This document shows positions 39,410-48,759 of a stretch of 64,000 nt of DNA, piece by piece. Both the position numbers and the translations under genes were made by a program. Position 1 is the first letter of the stretch. Every line of letters starts with the position of its first letter. Source of the DNA: Limimaricola sp. G21655-S1 (lineage in GTDB: Bacteria > Pseudomonadota > Alphaproteobacteria > Rhodobacterales > Rhodobacteraceae); assembly GCF_027213785.1 (NCBI RefSeq), contig NZ_JAPWGO010000004.1, positions 186,001-250,000 of the forward strand, in the 5' to 3' direction. The notes beneath the pieces were generated by a model. It was not told the origin of the DNA. It did no database searches and saw only the letters and a list, made by a program, of their open reading frames with translations.

Positions 39410-41111
39410 GCGGCGTGGTGGGGCCGAAGACGCCATGCCGCGTCTTTTCCCACAGGAATGGACGCCGCAGCACCTGCCACAGCGCGCGCCAGACCGCGAT
39501 CGTCGCCAGCGGGAAATAGACCTGCAGCATCGGCGCCCAGAGCGCCAGCCGCGGCTGTCCGGCCCGCCGCGCCGCCAGCGCCGCGATCGCCCAGCTCACG
39601 CATTCGGACAGCGCGAAGACGAGGGCAAGCCCCCAGAGGGTTTCGGACCGCAGCCATGGCGACATCGGATGCGGCATTCCGAGGATCACAAGCCAGAACG
39701 ACCATAGTACAGGGGCCAGTGCGAACTGCGCCAGCGTTCCAAGAAACAACACCTGGACCCCGAGAAAGCGCCAGGCGCCCAGCTCTCGCCAGAGCCGCCC
39801 GGGATCATGCATGGCGACGCCCCAACTCATGGCATAGCCCTTGAGCCAGCGTGACCGCTGCTTGATCCAGGGCCAGGGTCGAGCATTGGCCTCCTCAAGC
39901 GTGACGCTGTCGATCAGCTCGGTCCGAAAGCCGTGGCGCGCCAGCCGCACGCCGAGATCGGCGTCCTCGGTGACGTTGTGCGCGTCCCAGCCGCCGACCG
40001 CCTCGATCGCATGGCGGCGCAGGAACAGCGTGGTGCCACCGAGCGGCACGACGAGGCCGAGACGCTCCAGACCCGGCAGTATCACGCGAAACCAGCTTGC
40101 GTATTCGAGGGTGAAACAGCGTGCGATCCAGTTCGAGCGCGCGTTGTAATAGTCGAGAACGCCCTGCAGGCATCCGGTTCGGCGATCACTCGTCGCGAAA
40201 CGCGCCACCACCTGCCGCAGCTGGTCGGCGGCGGGCGCGTCCTCGGCGTCGTAGATGCCGATGATGCTGCCGCGTGCGAAGGGCAGGGCGTAGTTGAGCG
40301 CGCGCGGCTTGGTGCGCAGGCGGCCCGTCGGCACGACCACGATCTGTGCCCAGCCCGGCAACGGCATGGATGACAGGGCTGCACGGGTCTCGGTATCGCA
40401 GGCCTCGAGGATCAGGCACAGGTCGAGCCGGTCGCGCGGGTAGTCGAGCCCGTCCAGCCGTTCCAGCAGCGGCACCAGCATCGCCCCTTCGCGGTAAAGG
40501 GGCACCAAGAGCGATATCACCGGCATGACATCGTCCGCGGGAAGCGCAAGAAGATGGTGGCGGGATGCAGATCTGAAGCTGGCCAGCGCAGCCGCGAGTT
40601 TCAACGCTGTATTGACGACAAGCGTCAGGGCGCAAAGCGCACAGAGCAGCGCGAAAGCGGCCCAGGGGGCCAGCGCCACCGACAGGGCAGTGACGCTCAG
40701 AGCGACCACGAGCAGCAGGCAAAGCGGTTTACGACCGACGATCCGGCAGCTTTGGTGCAGCGGCACCCGGGTTTCGGCGCGCAGCAGCAGTACAGGTTCC
40801 GCAAGTGGCAGCAGCGCCCGACGCAGCACCTCTGGGGCGCAGATCGCGCAGCGTGGGCGTCCGAAACCCGCGCGCTCCATTGCCGCGATGGTTTCGGGCT
40901 CGGGCGGCGTCGCGCAGAGGACGACCACGCGCCCGCCGATCCGGCGCCATGGCAACACCCCTAGCCGCAACGACCGCAACACGCCGAACCGGCGCAACAG
41001 GCGCGGATCGGGGGGCAGCGCGACCGGGTCGATGCGATCGGGCAAGGGCGGCGCGGAAGAGCCATGACCGGGCGCGCTTTGCGCCCGACCAAGCGGCGCG
41101 GGGGCGATCAT
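39363..41111 (-). CDS. membrane glycosyltransferase family 2 with N-terminal MshEN-like region
   Basis: A 582-residue protein. Residues about 35-115 look like the MshEN/T2SSE N-terminal fold seen in XagB-type synthases, some of which bind cyclic di-GMP. Membrane helices at about 125-170 precede the GT2 domain with ISLLVPLYREGAML, YDAEDAPAADQL, VTEDADLGVRL and KQRSRWLKGY. Further helices follow. It likely polymerises or exports an exopolysaccharide. A perfect CtrA-type box lies 49 bases upstream of the start, suggesting cell-cycle or motility-linked control. Its 3' end overlaps the convergent GntR gene. Confidence 0.85.
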   Translation of the reverse strand: MIAPAPLGRAQSAPGHGSSAPPLPDRIDPVALPPDPRLLRRFGVLRSLRLGVLPWRRIGGRVVVLCATPPEPETIAAMERAGFGRPRCAICAPEVLRRALLPLAEPVLLLRAETRVPLHQSCRIVGRKPLCLLLVVALSVTALSVALAPWAAFALLCALCALTLVVNTALKLAAALASFRSASRHHLLALPADDVMPVISLLVPLYREGAMLVPLLERLDGLDYPRDRLDLCLILEACDTETRAALSSMPLPGWAQIVVVPTGRLRTKPRALNYALPFARGSIIGIYDAEDAPAADQLRQVVARFATSDRRTGCLQGVLDYYNARSNWIARCFTLEYASWFRVILPGLERLGLVVPLGGTTLFLRRHAIEAVGGWDAHNVTEDADLGVRLARHGFRTELIDSVTLEEANARPWPWIKQRSRWLKGYAMSWGVAMHDPGRLWRELGAWRFLGVQVLFLGTLAQFALAPVLWSFWLVILGMPHPMSPWLRSETLWGLALVFALSECVSWAIAALAARRAGQPRLALWAPMLQVYFPLATIAVWRALWQVLRRPFLWEKTRHGVFGPTTPLTLPPPPSPRRASAG

Positions 41112-41159
41112 CGGGCTCGCTTTCGCTGCGGAAGGCCGCCCGATGCTCGCCGCTCGCGA

Positions 41160-41175
41160 TTAAGAAGCGGTTAAC
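41160..41175. promoter_or_regulatory. CtrA-type binding box TTAA-N7-TTAAC
   Basis: TTAAGAAGCGGTTAAC is an exact match to the alphaproteobacterial CtrA consensus TTAA-N7-TTAA. It lies 49-64 bases upstream of the glycosyltransferase start; its second half also contains the carA stop codon. Regulation is inference from the motif. Confidence 0.6.
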
Positions 41176-42334
41176 CCGCCTGGCGCGCCGCCATCGCTTC
41201 GGCGAAACGCTCGAACAGGTAGTAGCTGTCCTGCGGGCCGGGGCTGGCCTCTGGGTGGTACTGCACCGAAAAGACCGGCCGGTTGGTCATGCGGATGCCG
41301 CAGTTCGAGCCGTCGAAGAGCGACACGTGGGTCTCGATCACGCCGTCGGGCAGCGACTGGCTGTCCACGGTAAAACCGTGGTTCATCGAGGTGATCTCGA
41401 CCTTGCCGGTTTCCTGGTCCTTCACGGGGTGGTTGGCGCCGTGATGACCGTGGTTCATCTTCACGGTCTGGGCACCCAGCGCGCGCGCCAGCATCTGGTG
41501 GCCAAGGCAGATCCCAAAGACCGGAATGTCGGACTGCTCGAGCACCGACTTGATCGCCGGGACCGCGTATTTGCCGGTCGCCGCCGGGTCGCCAGGGCCG
41601 TTCGACAGGAACAGCCCATCGGGGTTCAGCGCGAGGATCTCCTCGGCGGTGGCGGTGGCGGGCAGGACGGTGACCTCGCAGCCCGAGGAGGCGAGGCTGC
41701 GCAGGATGTTGCGCTTGGCGCCGTAATCGATGGCGACGACCTTGTGGCGCGGGTTCTCCTGCTTCTTGAAGCCGTCGGGCCACGCCCAGCGCATCTCGTC
41801 CCAGCGATAGGACTGGACGCAGCTGACCTCCTTGGCGAGGTCGAGGCCGACGAGTCCCTTGAAGTCACGCGCCTGCGCGACAAGTGCCTCGAGGTCGAAC
41901 ACGCCGTCGGGGTTGTGCTCGATCGCGACATGCGGCGCGCCCTGCTGGCGGATCGCCCGGGTCAGGCGCCGCGTATCGACGCCGCCCATGCCGATGCGGC
42001 CGCGCTTGGCGAGCCAGTTCGAGAGAGTGTCGGTGGCGCGCCAGTTCGACGGCTCGGTCGGGTTCCACTTGACGATCATCGCGGCGGCCACCGGATCGGC
42101 GGCCTCCTCGTCTTCCTCAGTGGTGCCGGTATTGCCGACATGCGGGAAGGTGAAGGTCACGGCCTGGCCCGCATAGGAGGGGTCGGTCATGATTTCCTGA
42201 TAGCCGGTCATCGCGGTGTTGAAGCAAAGCTCGGCCACGGTGCGGCCCGGAGCGCCGAAGCCCTGCCCGTAGAACACGGTCCCGTCTGCGAGCGCGAGGC
42301 AGGCGGTCGGCTTGCCGGAAACATTATGCGGCAT
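41171..42334 (-). CDS. carA: carbamoyl phosphate synthase small subunit
   Basis: A 387-residue CarA with the N-terminal small-subunit domain ([40 protein letters not shown]-type segment). The C-terminal class I glutaminase has the nucleophile in FGICLGHQ (Cys276), with NHGFTVD and the catalytic [10 protein letters not shown]. It supplies ammonia to CarB for arginine and pyrimidine synthesis; carB is not in the window. ATG at 42334, divergent from the GatB/YqeY gene. Confidence 0.97.
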   Translation of the reverse strand: [387 protein letters not shown]

Positions 42335-42486
42335 GGCGTCATTGCTCCTGTAGTGAAACCCGCCGCTACCTAGGGGCAGGGCTCGAAAGAATCAAGACGC
42401 GGCGGCACCCGGCGGCGCTTGTTGTCAGGCGGGCGCGAAACGGGTAGCTTGCGCGCTTGTGTCTGAAACAATCCGGAACGGACCAG

Positions 42487-42945
42487 ATGACCCTGCGCGA
42501 CAAGATCAACGCCTCCCTCAAGGATGCGATGAAGGCCAAGGAGGCCGACCGGCTGTCCACGCTGCGCCTCATCAACGCCGCCATCAAGGATCGCGACATC
42601 GCCGCAAGGGGCGAGGGCGAGGAGGGGCTGGTCCCCGACGAGGTGGTGCTGGCGATCCTCGGCAAGATGGTCAAGCAGCGCCAGGAGAGCGCGCGCGCCT
42701 ATGACGAGGCGGGACGCATCGAGCTTGCCGAGAAGGAGCGCGCCGAGATCGCGGTGATCGAGGAGTTTCTGCCGCGCCAGCTGACCGAAGCCGAGACCGA
42801 GGCCGCGGTGAGTCAGGCGATCGCCGAAACCGAAGCGACCTCGATCCGCGACATGGGCCGGGTCATGGCAGCGCTCAAGGCGCGCTATACGGGGCGCATG
42901 GATTTCGGCCGGGTCGGCCCTGTGGTGCGCGACCGGCTCGGCTGA
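42487..42945 (+). CDS. GatB/YqeY domain protein
   Basis: A 152-residue all-helical protein of the YqeY family: LRDKINASLKDAMKAKEADRLSTLRLINAAIKD, then MVKQRQESARAYDEAGR and EFLPRQLTEAE. The C-terminal part is related to the tRNA-binding tail of GatB. A role in tRNA-dependent amidation is only assumed. ATG at 42487 matches the family start. Confidence 0.92.
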   Translation: MTLRDKINASLKDAMKAKEADRLSTLRLINAAIKDRDIAARGEGEEGLVPDEVVLAILGKMVKQRQESARAYDEAGRIELAEKERAEIAVIEEFLPRQLTEAETEAAVSQAIAETEATSIRDMGRVMAALKARYTGRMDFGRVGPVVRDRLG

Positions 42946-43008
42946 GCTCGCGGGAACGCGGTGCTGTGGCTTCGCGTTTGACGGTCGTCCAATCCATGGA
43001 GGACCGAC

Positions 43009-43191
43009 ATGCCTGCACAGTCCAAGTCACAGCAGAAGGCAGCCGGTGCGGCGCTTTCGGCGAAGCGGGGCGACACGAAGGTCAAGGATCTCAAGGGTGC
43101 CTCGAAGGAAATGTACGACGACATGAGCGAATCCCAGTTGGAGGATTTCGCGCAGACCAAGCGCAAGGGTCTGCCCGAGAAGAAGGGCTGA
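43009..43191 (+). CDS. small basic/acidic protein, DUF3008 type
   Basis: A 60-residue protein, PAQSKSQQKAAGAALSAKRG then LKGASKEMYDDMSESQLEDFAQTKRKGLPEKK. This pattern is the DUF3008 family, small soluble proteins of unknown role, sometimes stress-related. ATG at 43009 follows GGAGGACCGAC. A strong bidirectional hairpin follows at 43223. Confidence 0.88.
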   Translation: MPAQSKSQQKAAGAALSAKRGDTKVKDLKGASKEMYDDMSESQLEDFAQTKRKGLPEKKG

Positions 43192-43222
43192 GACCACGCC
43201 GGATAGGTAATACGGCAAATGA

Positions 43223-43254
43223 AAAGGGCGGCTCCCGCATGGGAGCCGCCCTTT
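43223..43254. terminator. bidirectional terminator
   Basis: AAAGGGCGGCTCCC / GGGAGCCGCCCTTT is a perfect 14-bp stem with a GCAT loop, with A-rich and T-rich flanks. It serves the DUF3008 gene and probably the convergent 50-residue gene. Confidence 0.85.
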
Positions 43255-43275
43255 CGGCATCGAATGAGACCCGAC

Positions 43276-43428
43276 TTAGCGTCGGCGCGGCTCGGATGTG
43301 CGAATCGGGATCGGGCGATATTCCGGCCGGGGCTGCGGCAGCAGTGCCCCGATCACTCCATCGAGAATGGCCCGGCCGGCTTCGGCCAGCTTGCGGATCG
43401 TTTCCTTCGGGGCGGTGTGCTTGGGCAT
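43276..43428 (-). CDS. small basic protein of 50 residues
   Basis: PKHTAPKETIRKLAEAGRAILDGVIGALLPQPRPEYRPIPIRTSEPRRR: a short amphipathic helix followed by a Pro/Arg-rich tail. The ATG at 43428 has a strong CGGAGGA site 6 bases upstream, and the stop is close to a bidirectional terminator, both supporting a real gene. Function unknown; the helix could be membrane-associated. Confidence 0.6.
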   Translation of the reverse strand: MPKHTAPKETIRKLAEAGRAILDGVIGALLPQPRPEYRPIPIRTSEPRRR

Positions 43429-43512
43429 ATCGAATCCTCCGTTGTCATGAAAATGCCTATCTTCGGGTCGGAGTTCCATCGCGACGTAACGACGCGGCGT
43501 GCCGCGGGCGGA

Positions 43513-44016
43513 TCAGCGCCGGGCGATCCGCGCCAGAAGGCGCTGGAGGTCCTCCGCCAATGCCCGCCTTTCGTCTTCCGGAAGAAACGCCCCCAGTTCG
43601 ACCTCTCGTCCCGCGCCGCGCAGGGTGAGATAGCCGGGGACCGGTCTTTCGCCCTCATGCAACTGGAGTTCGACCCAGTAGGGATCGGCCTCCCAGACCC
43701 GGTCCGGGCGGCCGCGATCGCTGCGGGTCAGGCGAATGCGTCGTTGGCTGATCTCTAATCGCTCCAGCACTTCGCCGTCGCGGTAGCTGCGCGCCAGTGC
43801 CCACCAGACCGCGCCGACCGCCGCCATGAGGAACGGCAGCAGTGCCCACATCACCGGGGTGCCCAGCACCATCAGCAACGGGAGCGCGATCAGGGCCGCC
43901 GTGCCGCCGATGAAGGCGGCGAAGCCGCGCTTGGGCAGCGAGCGGTAGGGCCAGAGCTGCAACTCGGCTTCGACCGGGCCGGCTTCGGTCGGGCGTCTTG
44001 TCCACTCATGTGGCAT
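43513..44016 (-). CDS. DUF2244 membrane protein
   Basis: A 167-residue protein with two adjacent membrane helices at about 32-72 (AFIGGTAALIALPLLMVLGTPVMWALLPFLMAAVGAVWWAL). A cytoplasmic domain follows, with ISQRRIRLTR and GAFLPEDERRALAEDL. DUF2244 genes often lie beside cytochrome oxidase genes in this group, as here, but a terminator separates it from ctaD. A role in oxidase assembly is guesswork. Confidence 0.88.
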   Translation of the reverse strand: MPHEWTRRPTEAGPVEAELQLWPYRSLPKRGFAAFIGGTAALIALPLLMVLGTPVMWALLPFLMAAVGAVWWALARSYRDGEVLERLEISQRRIRLTRSDRGRPDRVWEADPYWVELQLHEGERPVPGYLTLRGAGREVELGAFLPEDERRALAEDLQRLLARIARR

Positions 44017-44042
44017 CGCTTGCCTCTGGGTCGGGAAGAAAA

Positions 44043-44068
44043 AGGGCCCGGCGTTTCCGCCGGGCCCT
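44043..44068 (-). terminator. rho-independent terminator after ctaD
   Basis: An 11-bp perfect stem AGGGCCCGGCG / CGCCGGGCCCT with a 4-base loop, followed on the minus strand by TTTTCTTCC. Confidence 0.9.
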
Positions 44069-44091
44069 GATCAACTGTCGCGGGCCGTGCC

Positions 44092-45795
44092 TCAGTGGGC
44101 GTGGCTGCGGTCCCAGTCGCTCTGCTTGGGGAGCGTCTCGAAGGTGTGCTCCGGCGGCGGCGAGGGCAGGGTCCACTCGAGCGTATCGGCGTACTCGTTC
44201 CACGGGTTGGCGAGGCCATGCACCTTGCCACGGGCGAGGGTGTAGAACAGCACCACGATGAAGAAGATGAAGGACGCGAAGGCGATGAAGGCGCCGATCG
44301 AAGAGACCATGTTCCAGGTGGCGAAGGCCTCCGGATAGTCGATGTAGCGGCGCGGCATGCCCTGGCGGCCGAGGAAGTGCTGCGGGAAGAAGGTGATGTT
44401 CGCACCGATGAACATCGCCCAGAAGTGCAGCTTGCCGGCCCATTCGGGAAGCATCTTGCCGGTCATCTTCGGGAAGTAGAAGTAGATCCCCGCGAAGATG
44501 CCGAACACGGCGCCCAGAGACATCACGTAGTGGAAGTGCGCCACGACGTAGTAGGTGTCGTGATAGGCGCGGTCGATGCCGGCCTGCGACAGCACGATGC
44601 CGGTGACGCCGCCCACGGTGAACAGGAACAGGAAGCCGAAGGCCCAGAGCATCGGCGTCTTGAACTCGACCGAGCCGCCCCACATCGTCGCGATCCACGA
44701 GAAAATCTTCACGCCGGTCGGCACCGCGATGACCATGGTGGCCATCATGAAGTAGGACTGCTGCGTCAGCGACATGCCGACGGTGTACATGTGGTGCGCC
44801 CAGACCACGAAGCCGAGCACGCCGATCGCCACCATCGCGTAGACCATCGGCAGGTAGCCGAAGATCGGCTTCTTGGAGAAGGTCGCGATCACGTGGCTGA
44901 TGATGCCGAAGGCAGGGATGATGATGATGTACACTTCCGGGTGGCCGAAGAACCACAGGATGTGCTGGTAGAGCACCGGGTCACCACCGCCCGCGGGCTG
45001 GAAGAACGAGGTGCCGAAGTTGCGGTCGGTCAGCAGCATGGTGATCGCGCCGGCCAGAACCGGCAGGGCCAGAAGGATCAGCCAGGCGGTGACAAAGATC
45101 GACCAGGCGAAGAGCGGCACCTTGTGCAGGGTCATGCCCGGCGCGCGCATGTTGAGGAAGGTGGTGATGATGTTGATCGCGCCGAGGATCGACGAGGCGC
45201 CCGAGACGTGCACGGCGAAGATCGCGAGATCCATCGACATGCCGGGCTCTGAGGTCGAAAGCGGCGGGTAGAGCACCCAGCCCACGCCCGAGCCGTGCTG
45301 GCCATTGCCGCCCGGCGAGAACAGCGAGGCGACGCCCAGCGCGACGCCGGCGATGAACATCCAGAAGGAGAGGTTGTTCATGCGCGGGAAGGCCATGTCC
45401 GGCGCACCGATCTGCAGCGGCATGAAGTAGTTGCCGAAGCCGCCGAACAGCGCGGGGATGACGACGAAGAACATCATCAGCACGCCGTGATAGGTGATCG
45501 CGACGTTCCACAGATGGCCGTTCGGGGTACAGGCCTCGGTTGCGGTCGGCACCCAGGACCGCAGGGCGGTCGCGATCGGGTTGCCGCTGACGTTCTCGGT
45601 GCACATGAACTGCACGCCCGGCTGCATCAGTTCGAGCCGCATGTGGATGGTCAGCACCACCGACAGCAGGCCCACAGCGCCCGCCGCGAAGAGATAGAGG
45701 ATCCCGATGTCCTTGTGGTTGGTGGACATGAACCAGCGGGTGAAGAAGCCCCGCTTGTCGTCATGCCCGTGGCCGTGGATGGCGGCGTCTGCCAT
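44092..45795 (-). CDS. ctaD: aa3-type cytochrome c oxidase subunit I
   Basis: A 567-residue heme-copper oxidase core subunit. It has the low-spin heme ligand in [11 protein letters not shown] (about His103), the D-channel [17 protein letters not shown], and the CuB/Tyr cross-link motif [24 protein letters not shown] and [11 protein letters not shown] carry further CuB and heme ligands. It reduces O2 to water and pumps protons across the inner membrane. It stands alone with its own terminator; subunits II and III are elsewhere. ATG at 45795 matches the family N-terminus. Confidence 0.98.
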   Translation of the reverse strand: MADAAIHGHGHDDKRGFFTRWFMSTNHKDIGILYLFAAGAVGLLSVVLTIHMRLELMQPGVQFMCTENVSGNPIATALRSWVPTATEACTPNGHLWNVAITYHGVLMMFFVVIPALFGGFGNYFMPLQIGAPDMAFPRMNNLSFWMFIAGVALGVASLFSPGGNGQHGSGVGWVLYPPLSTSEPGMSMDLAIFAVHVSGASSILGAINIITTFLNMRAPGMTLHKVPLFAWSIFVTAWLILLALPVLAGAITMLLTDRNFGTSFFQPAGGGDPVLYQHILWFFGHPEVYIIIIPAFGIISHVIATFSKKPIFGYLPMVYAMVAIGVLGFVVWAHHMYTVGMSLTQQSYFMMATMVIAVPTGVKIFSWIATMWGGSVEFKTPMLWAFGFLFLFTVGGVTGIVLSQAGIDRAYHDTYYVVAHFHYVMSLGAVFGIFAGIYFYFPKMTGKMLPEWAGKLHFWAMFIGANITFFPQHFLGRQGMPRRYIDYPEAFATWNMVSSIGAFIAFASFIFFIVVLFYTLARGKVHGLANPWNEYADTLEWTLPSPPPEHTFETLPKQSDWDRSHAH

Positions 45796-45926
45796 GTGGC
45801 TCTCCCGAGTTTGGTTGCCTGACGGGCCCGCACGCAGACTCGCGCAGGCAATTGGCGTCCTTCTAGAAGGAGATGCTAGGCAGGGCAACGGTCACGGTGC
45901 CGCAGCCTGATCGCCTGAGAGCGCGC

Positions 45927-46424
45927 TCAAGGCTCGCGGTAGGGGGCAAGCGCGCGATTCTCCGAGCGGATCCGTATACAGAGCATCGCCGCATTGAGCA
46001 GAGTGAAGACAAGGGCCATCCCTTCTGACCCGAGCACCATGGGGGCGACGGCAATCTCGGCAGCCACGAGGACGTAGTTCGGATGTGAGATCAGCCTGAA
46101 CGGACCTCGCGCCACCAGCGGCTCGCCCGTGACGATGACCCGCGTCGTCCATCGACGCCCCAGCGTCGCGAGAATCCAGACCCGGAACACTTGCAGGACA
46201 ACGTATAATGCGAGCCAGCCCAGGCGCAGTTCCTGATCATGGCCGAACCAGACAAGCGCTAGGACCCAGGAGGCATGCAGCGCCACCATGAAGGGATAAT
46301 GGGCGGCGCCATGTTCGACCGCACCCTTGGCGAGCAATCGTGCCGTGTTTCGCCGTGCGAGCCAGAGCTCGAAAAGTCGCTGCGATATGACGAAGCCGAG
46401 GAAAAATGCCGCGGCCACGGTCAT
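45927..46424 (-). CDS. isoprenylcysteine carboxyl methyltransferase-family membrane protein
   Basis: A 165-residue membrane protein with about four helices and the ICMT C-terminal signature RGPFRLISHPNYVLVAAEI ... RIRSENRAL, the SAM-binding region. It overlaps the type III PKS gene by ATGA, the arrangement seen for bpsA-bpsB in Bacillus, where the methyltransferase O-methylates alkylpyrones. The same job is inferred. ATG at 46424; the longer upstream frame lies inside the PKS gene. Confidence 0.85.
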   Translation of the reverse strand: MTVAAAFFLGFVISQRLFELWLARRNTARLLAKGAVEHGAAHYPFMVALHASWVLALVWFGHDQELRLGWLALYVVLQVFRVWILATLGRRWTTRVIVTGEPLVARGPFRLISHPNYVLVAAEIAVAPMVLGSEGMALVFTLLNAAMLCIRIRSENRALAPYREP

Positions 46425-47482
46425 TCGGCTCTTTCCAGCACTGCAAAAGAGGCCGTGAAGCCGGGTCCCAGCGCGCAGGCCAGCATTCGCCCCGTCTGGC
46501 CGGCGACCAGCACGCGCTCGAGCACGAACAGAACGGTGGGTGCGCTCATGTTGCCGCAATCATGGAGCACCGCCCGCTCGGCATCGAGACTGTCTGGTGG
46601 AAGATCGAGCGCGGTCTCGATTGCCTGCACGACCTTGGCCCCGCCGGGATGGCAGACGAAGCGGTCGATATCGGCCCGTCCCAGCCCTGCCGTCGCGAGC
46701 GCGCCGTCGACCGCTGGCGCGAAGTACTCGGCCGCAAAGCCCGGAATCGAGCGGTCGAAGATCACGCCGAGCCCGTCATCGTTCACGTTCCAGCCCATGA
46801 CCCCCAGAGTGTCGGGCCACATGTGCTGATGCGCGGCTTTCAGGGAAAGGCGAGGCTCTGCGCCGCAGCGAACGGCATCGGTCGAAAGGCAGGCGGCAGC
46901 CGCGCCATCGCCGAACAGCACCGTCGCAATGATATCGGCTTTCTGGAGCCTGTCGGAGCGGAAAGATGGGGTGCAGGCCTCAACCACCACCAAAAGCACC
47001 TTCGCGCCCGGTTGCGCTTGCGAGAGACGCGCGGCTATCGCGAGCCCCGATATGCCGCCCGCGCAGCCGAGGCCGAACACCGGCACCCGCATCACGTCGC
47101 TGCGAAAGCCCATGCAACCCGCAAGCTGAGCTTCCAAGGTCGGCGTGGCGATTCCCGTCGAGGAAACGGTGATGACAATGTCAACCTCGTCGGCGCGCCA
47201 GCCCGCCTTCTCGAGCGCCGCCGTCGCTGCATCACGGAACATCTTCCGCGTACCTTCGAGGTAGATGTGGTTACGGTCGGCCCAGCCATGTGGCCGTTCG
47301 AACCATTCCAGAGGCGCAACCGACCAACGCCGGCCTATTCCGGCCTGTTCGAAACTCGGGATCAGCCGCTCGAAGTTCTCGAATTTCGGGCCCAGGACCC
47401 GCTGGGCGGCTTGGCGCACGAGGTTCTGCGGCAGTTCATGATCGGGGAGGGCCGTTGCCAGTCCTTGGATCGTGACGTCCAT
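46421..47482 (-). CDS. type III polyketide synthase
   Basis: A 353-residue chalcone/stilbene synthase-like enzyme with the complete triad: Cys140 in VFGLGCAGG, His278 in FVCHPGGAKVV and Asn311 in DCGNMSAPT. The GFxxxPGF-like loop reads LGPGFTASF at the end. Such bacterial enzymes extend fatty acyl starters with malonyl-CoA to alkylpyrones or alkylresorcinols. ATG at 47482 has GGGGGAG upstream and is preferred over one at 47527. It is coupled by ATGA to an ICMT-type methyltransferase. Confidence 0.93.
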   Translation of the reverse strand: MDVTIQGLATALPDHELPQNLVRQAAQRVLGPKFENFERLIPSFEQAGIGRRWSVAPLEWFERPHGWADRNHIYLEGTRKMFRDAATAALEKAGWRADEVDIVITVSSTGIATPTLEAQLAGCMGFRSDVMRVPVFGLGCAGGISGLAIAARLSQAQPGAKVLLVVVEACTPSFRSDRLQKADIIATVLFGDGAAAACLSTDAVRCGAEPRLSLKAAHQHMWPDTLGVMGWNVNDDGLGVIFDRSIPGFAAEYFAPAVDGALATAGLGRADIDRFVCHPGGAKVVQAIETALDLPPDSLDAERAVLHDCGNMSAPTVLFVLERVLVAGQTGRMLACALGPGFTASFAVLERAE

Positions 47483-47577
47483 CGAGATTCTCCCCCGCCA
47501 TCTGCGCTCCGGAGTGCCGCCCCGCAAGACTGCCGTTTCGTGGATGGAGCATCAGGAAAGGACGGATCTCGCTTTCT

Positions 47578-48252
47578 TCATAATGACGTGGCGCGCTGCA
47601 GCGTTCCATCGAAATGATCTCCGAAACTGCGCTCCAGCGCCGTGTCGAGATCGGCCATGGTCACCGGAAGTCCGAGATCGACGAGGCTCGTGACCCCATG
47701 CTCGGCGATGCCACAGGGCACGATTCCGGTGAAATGCGTCAGGTCCGGCTCCACGTTGATCGCCAGCCCGTGATAGCTGACCCATTTGTGCAGACGGATG
47801 CCCAGCGCCGCGATCTTGTCCTCCGCCACGGCCCCGGTAACGGTCAGCGGCTTGTCGGGGCGCTGCACCCAGACACCGACGCGGCCCTGGCGCAACTCGC
47901 CGGTGACGTTGAACTCGGCCAGCGTGCCGATGATCCAGCCCTCCAGCGCCTTGACGAAGGCCCGGACGTCGCGGCCCCGCGCGCCCACGTCGAGCATGAC
48001 GTAGACCACGCGCTGGCCGGGCCCGTGATAGGTGTACTGGCCGCCGCGCTTGGTCTCATGCACCGGAAATCGGCCGGGATCGGTGAGATCGGCGGGCCGG
48101 GCCGAGGTGCCGGCGGTATAGAGCGGCGGATGTTCGAGCAGCCAGATCGCCTCGCGGGCCTCGCCCGCCGCGATCGCCTTGGCGCGGGCTTCCATGGCGG
48201 CCACGGCATCCTGATAGGGCGTCAGCCCATCGCTCACGATCCAGTCCACCAT
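47578..48252 (-). CDS. lipB: octanoyl-[acyl carrier protein] transferase
   Basis: A 224-residue LipB. Signatures are [14 protein letters not shown], the [20 protein letters not shown] substrate loop, [27 protein letters not shown] (catalytic lysine) and [10 protein letters not shown] (catalytic cysteine). It transfers octanoate from ACP to lipoyl domains. ATG at 48252 fits the family start; an in-frame ATG at 48306 would add 18 residues. Confidence 0.95.
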   Translation of the reverse strand: MVDWIVSDGLTPYQDAVAAMEARAKAIAAGEAREAIWLLEHPPLYTAGTSARPADLTDPGRFPVHETKRGGQYTYHGPGQRVVYVMLDVGARGRDVRAFVKALEGWIIGTLAEFNVTGELRQGRVGVWVQRPDKPLTVTGAVAEDKIAALGIRLHKWVSYHGLAINVEPDLTHFTGIVPCGIAEHGVTSLVDLGLPVTMADLDTALERSFGDHFDGTLQRATSL

Positions 48253-48424
48253 TGCCCGCGCTCCCGCTTCGATCCCGTCCCAGATGGGGTGGCGCGGCGC
48301 GGCCAAAAAGTCAAAGCAGCCGGGCTTTGCGATTTTCTCGGGGTTGACGCCGGGTCTGGCGATTTTCGCTCTTGCGCTTCCCCGAAGCCCAAGGCTATGA
48401 GGCCGCCATCCTACCTGATCACGT

Positions 48425-48511
48425 GCGGTCGTGGCGGAATTGGTAGACGCGCAGCGTTGAGGTCGCTGTGGGGTAACACCCGTGGAAGTTCGAGTCTTCT
48501 CGACCGCACCA
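48425..48511 (+). tRNA. tRNA-Leu (anticodon GAG)
   Basis: An 87-base tRNA with acceptor stem GCGGTCG / CGACCGC, D-arm GCGGAATTGGTAGACGCGC, and anticodon stem CAGCG / CGCTG with loop TTGAGGT. A long variable arm, GTTCGAGTC T-arm and encoded CCA complete it. The anticodon read from the loop is GAG, decoding CUC/CUU. Confidence 0.97.
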
Positions 48512-48576
48512 TTCAGGCAGGCCCGCCGGCAAGGCGGGCCGCCGGACCCCCCGAGACAGAACGAAGATCGACCTGC

Positions 48577-48603
48577 AGGGCCGCGGAAACGCAGGCCCTT
48601 TTT
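48577..48603 (+). terminator. terminator after tRNA-Leu
   Basis: AGGGCCGCG-GAAA-CGC(A)GGCCCT is a stem with one bulged A and a GNRA loop. It is followed by a run of Ts. Confidence 0.75.
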
Positions 48604-48744
48604 CGCGTCCGTCGCGTTCGTGGACAGCCCTTTGATATGTCCCTCCTGAGGGTGCTCGGTTTAGCGCGCGGCTGTCGCTTCGAGACCTTGCGATGTCGCC
48701 ATGAGGCATGTCGAACTCCTTTTGTGAGAAAAAATTTTTGAAAT

Positions 48745-48759
48745 ACAACTAAAAGTTGT
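48745..48759. promoter_or_regulatory. inverted repeat in AT-rich promoter region
   Basis: ACAACT-AAA-AGTTGT is a perfect 6-bp inverted repeat within an AT-rich block 214 bases before the ABC ATPase start. It could be an operator for the transporter operon; the regulator is unknown. Confidence 0.35.
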
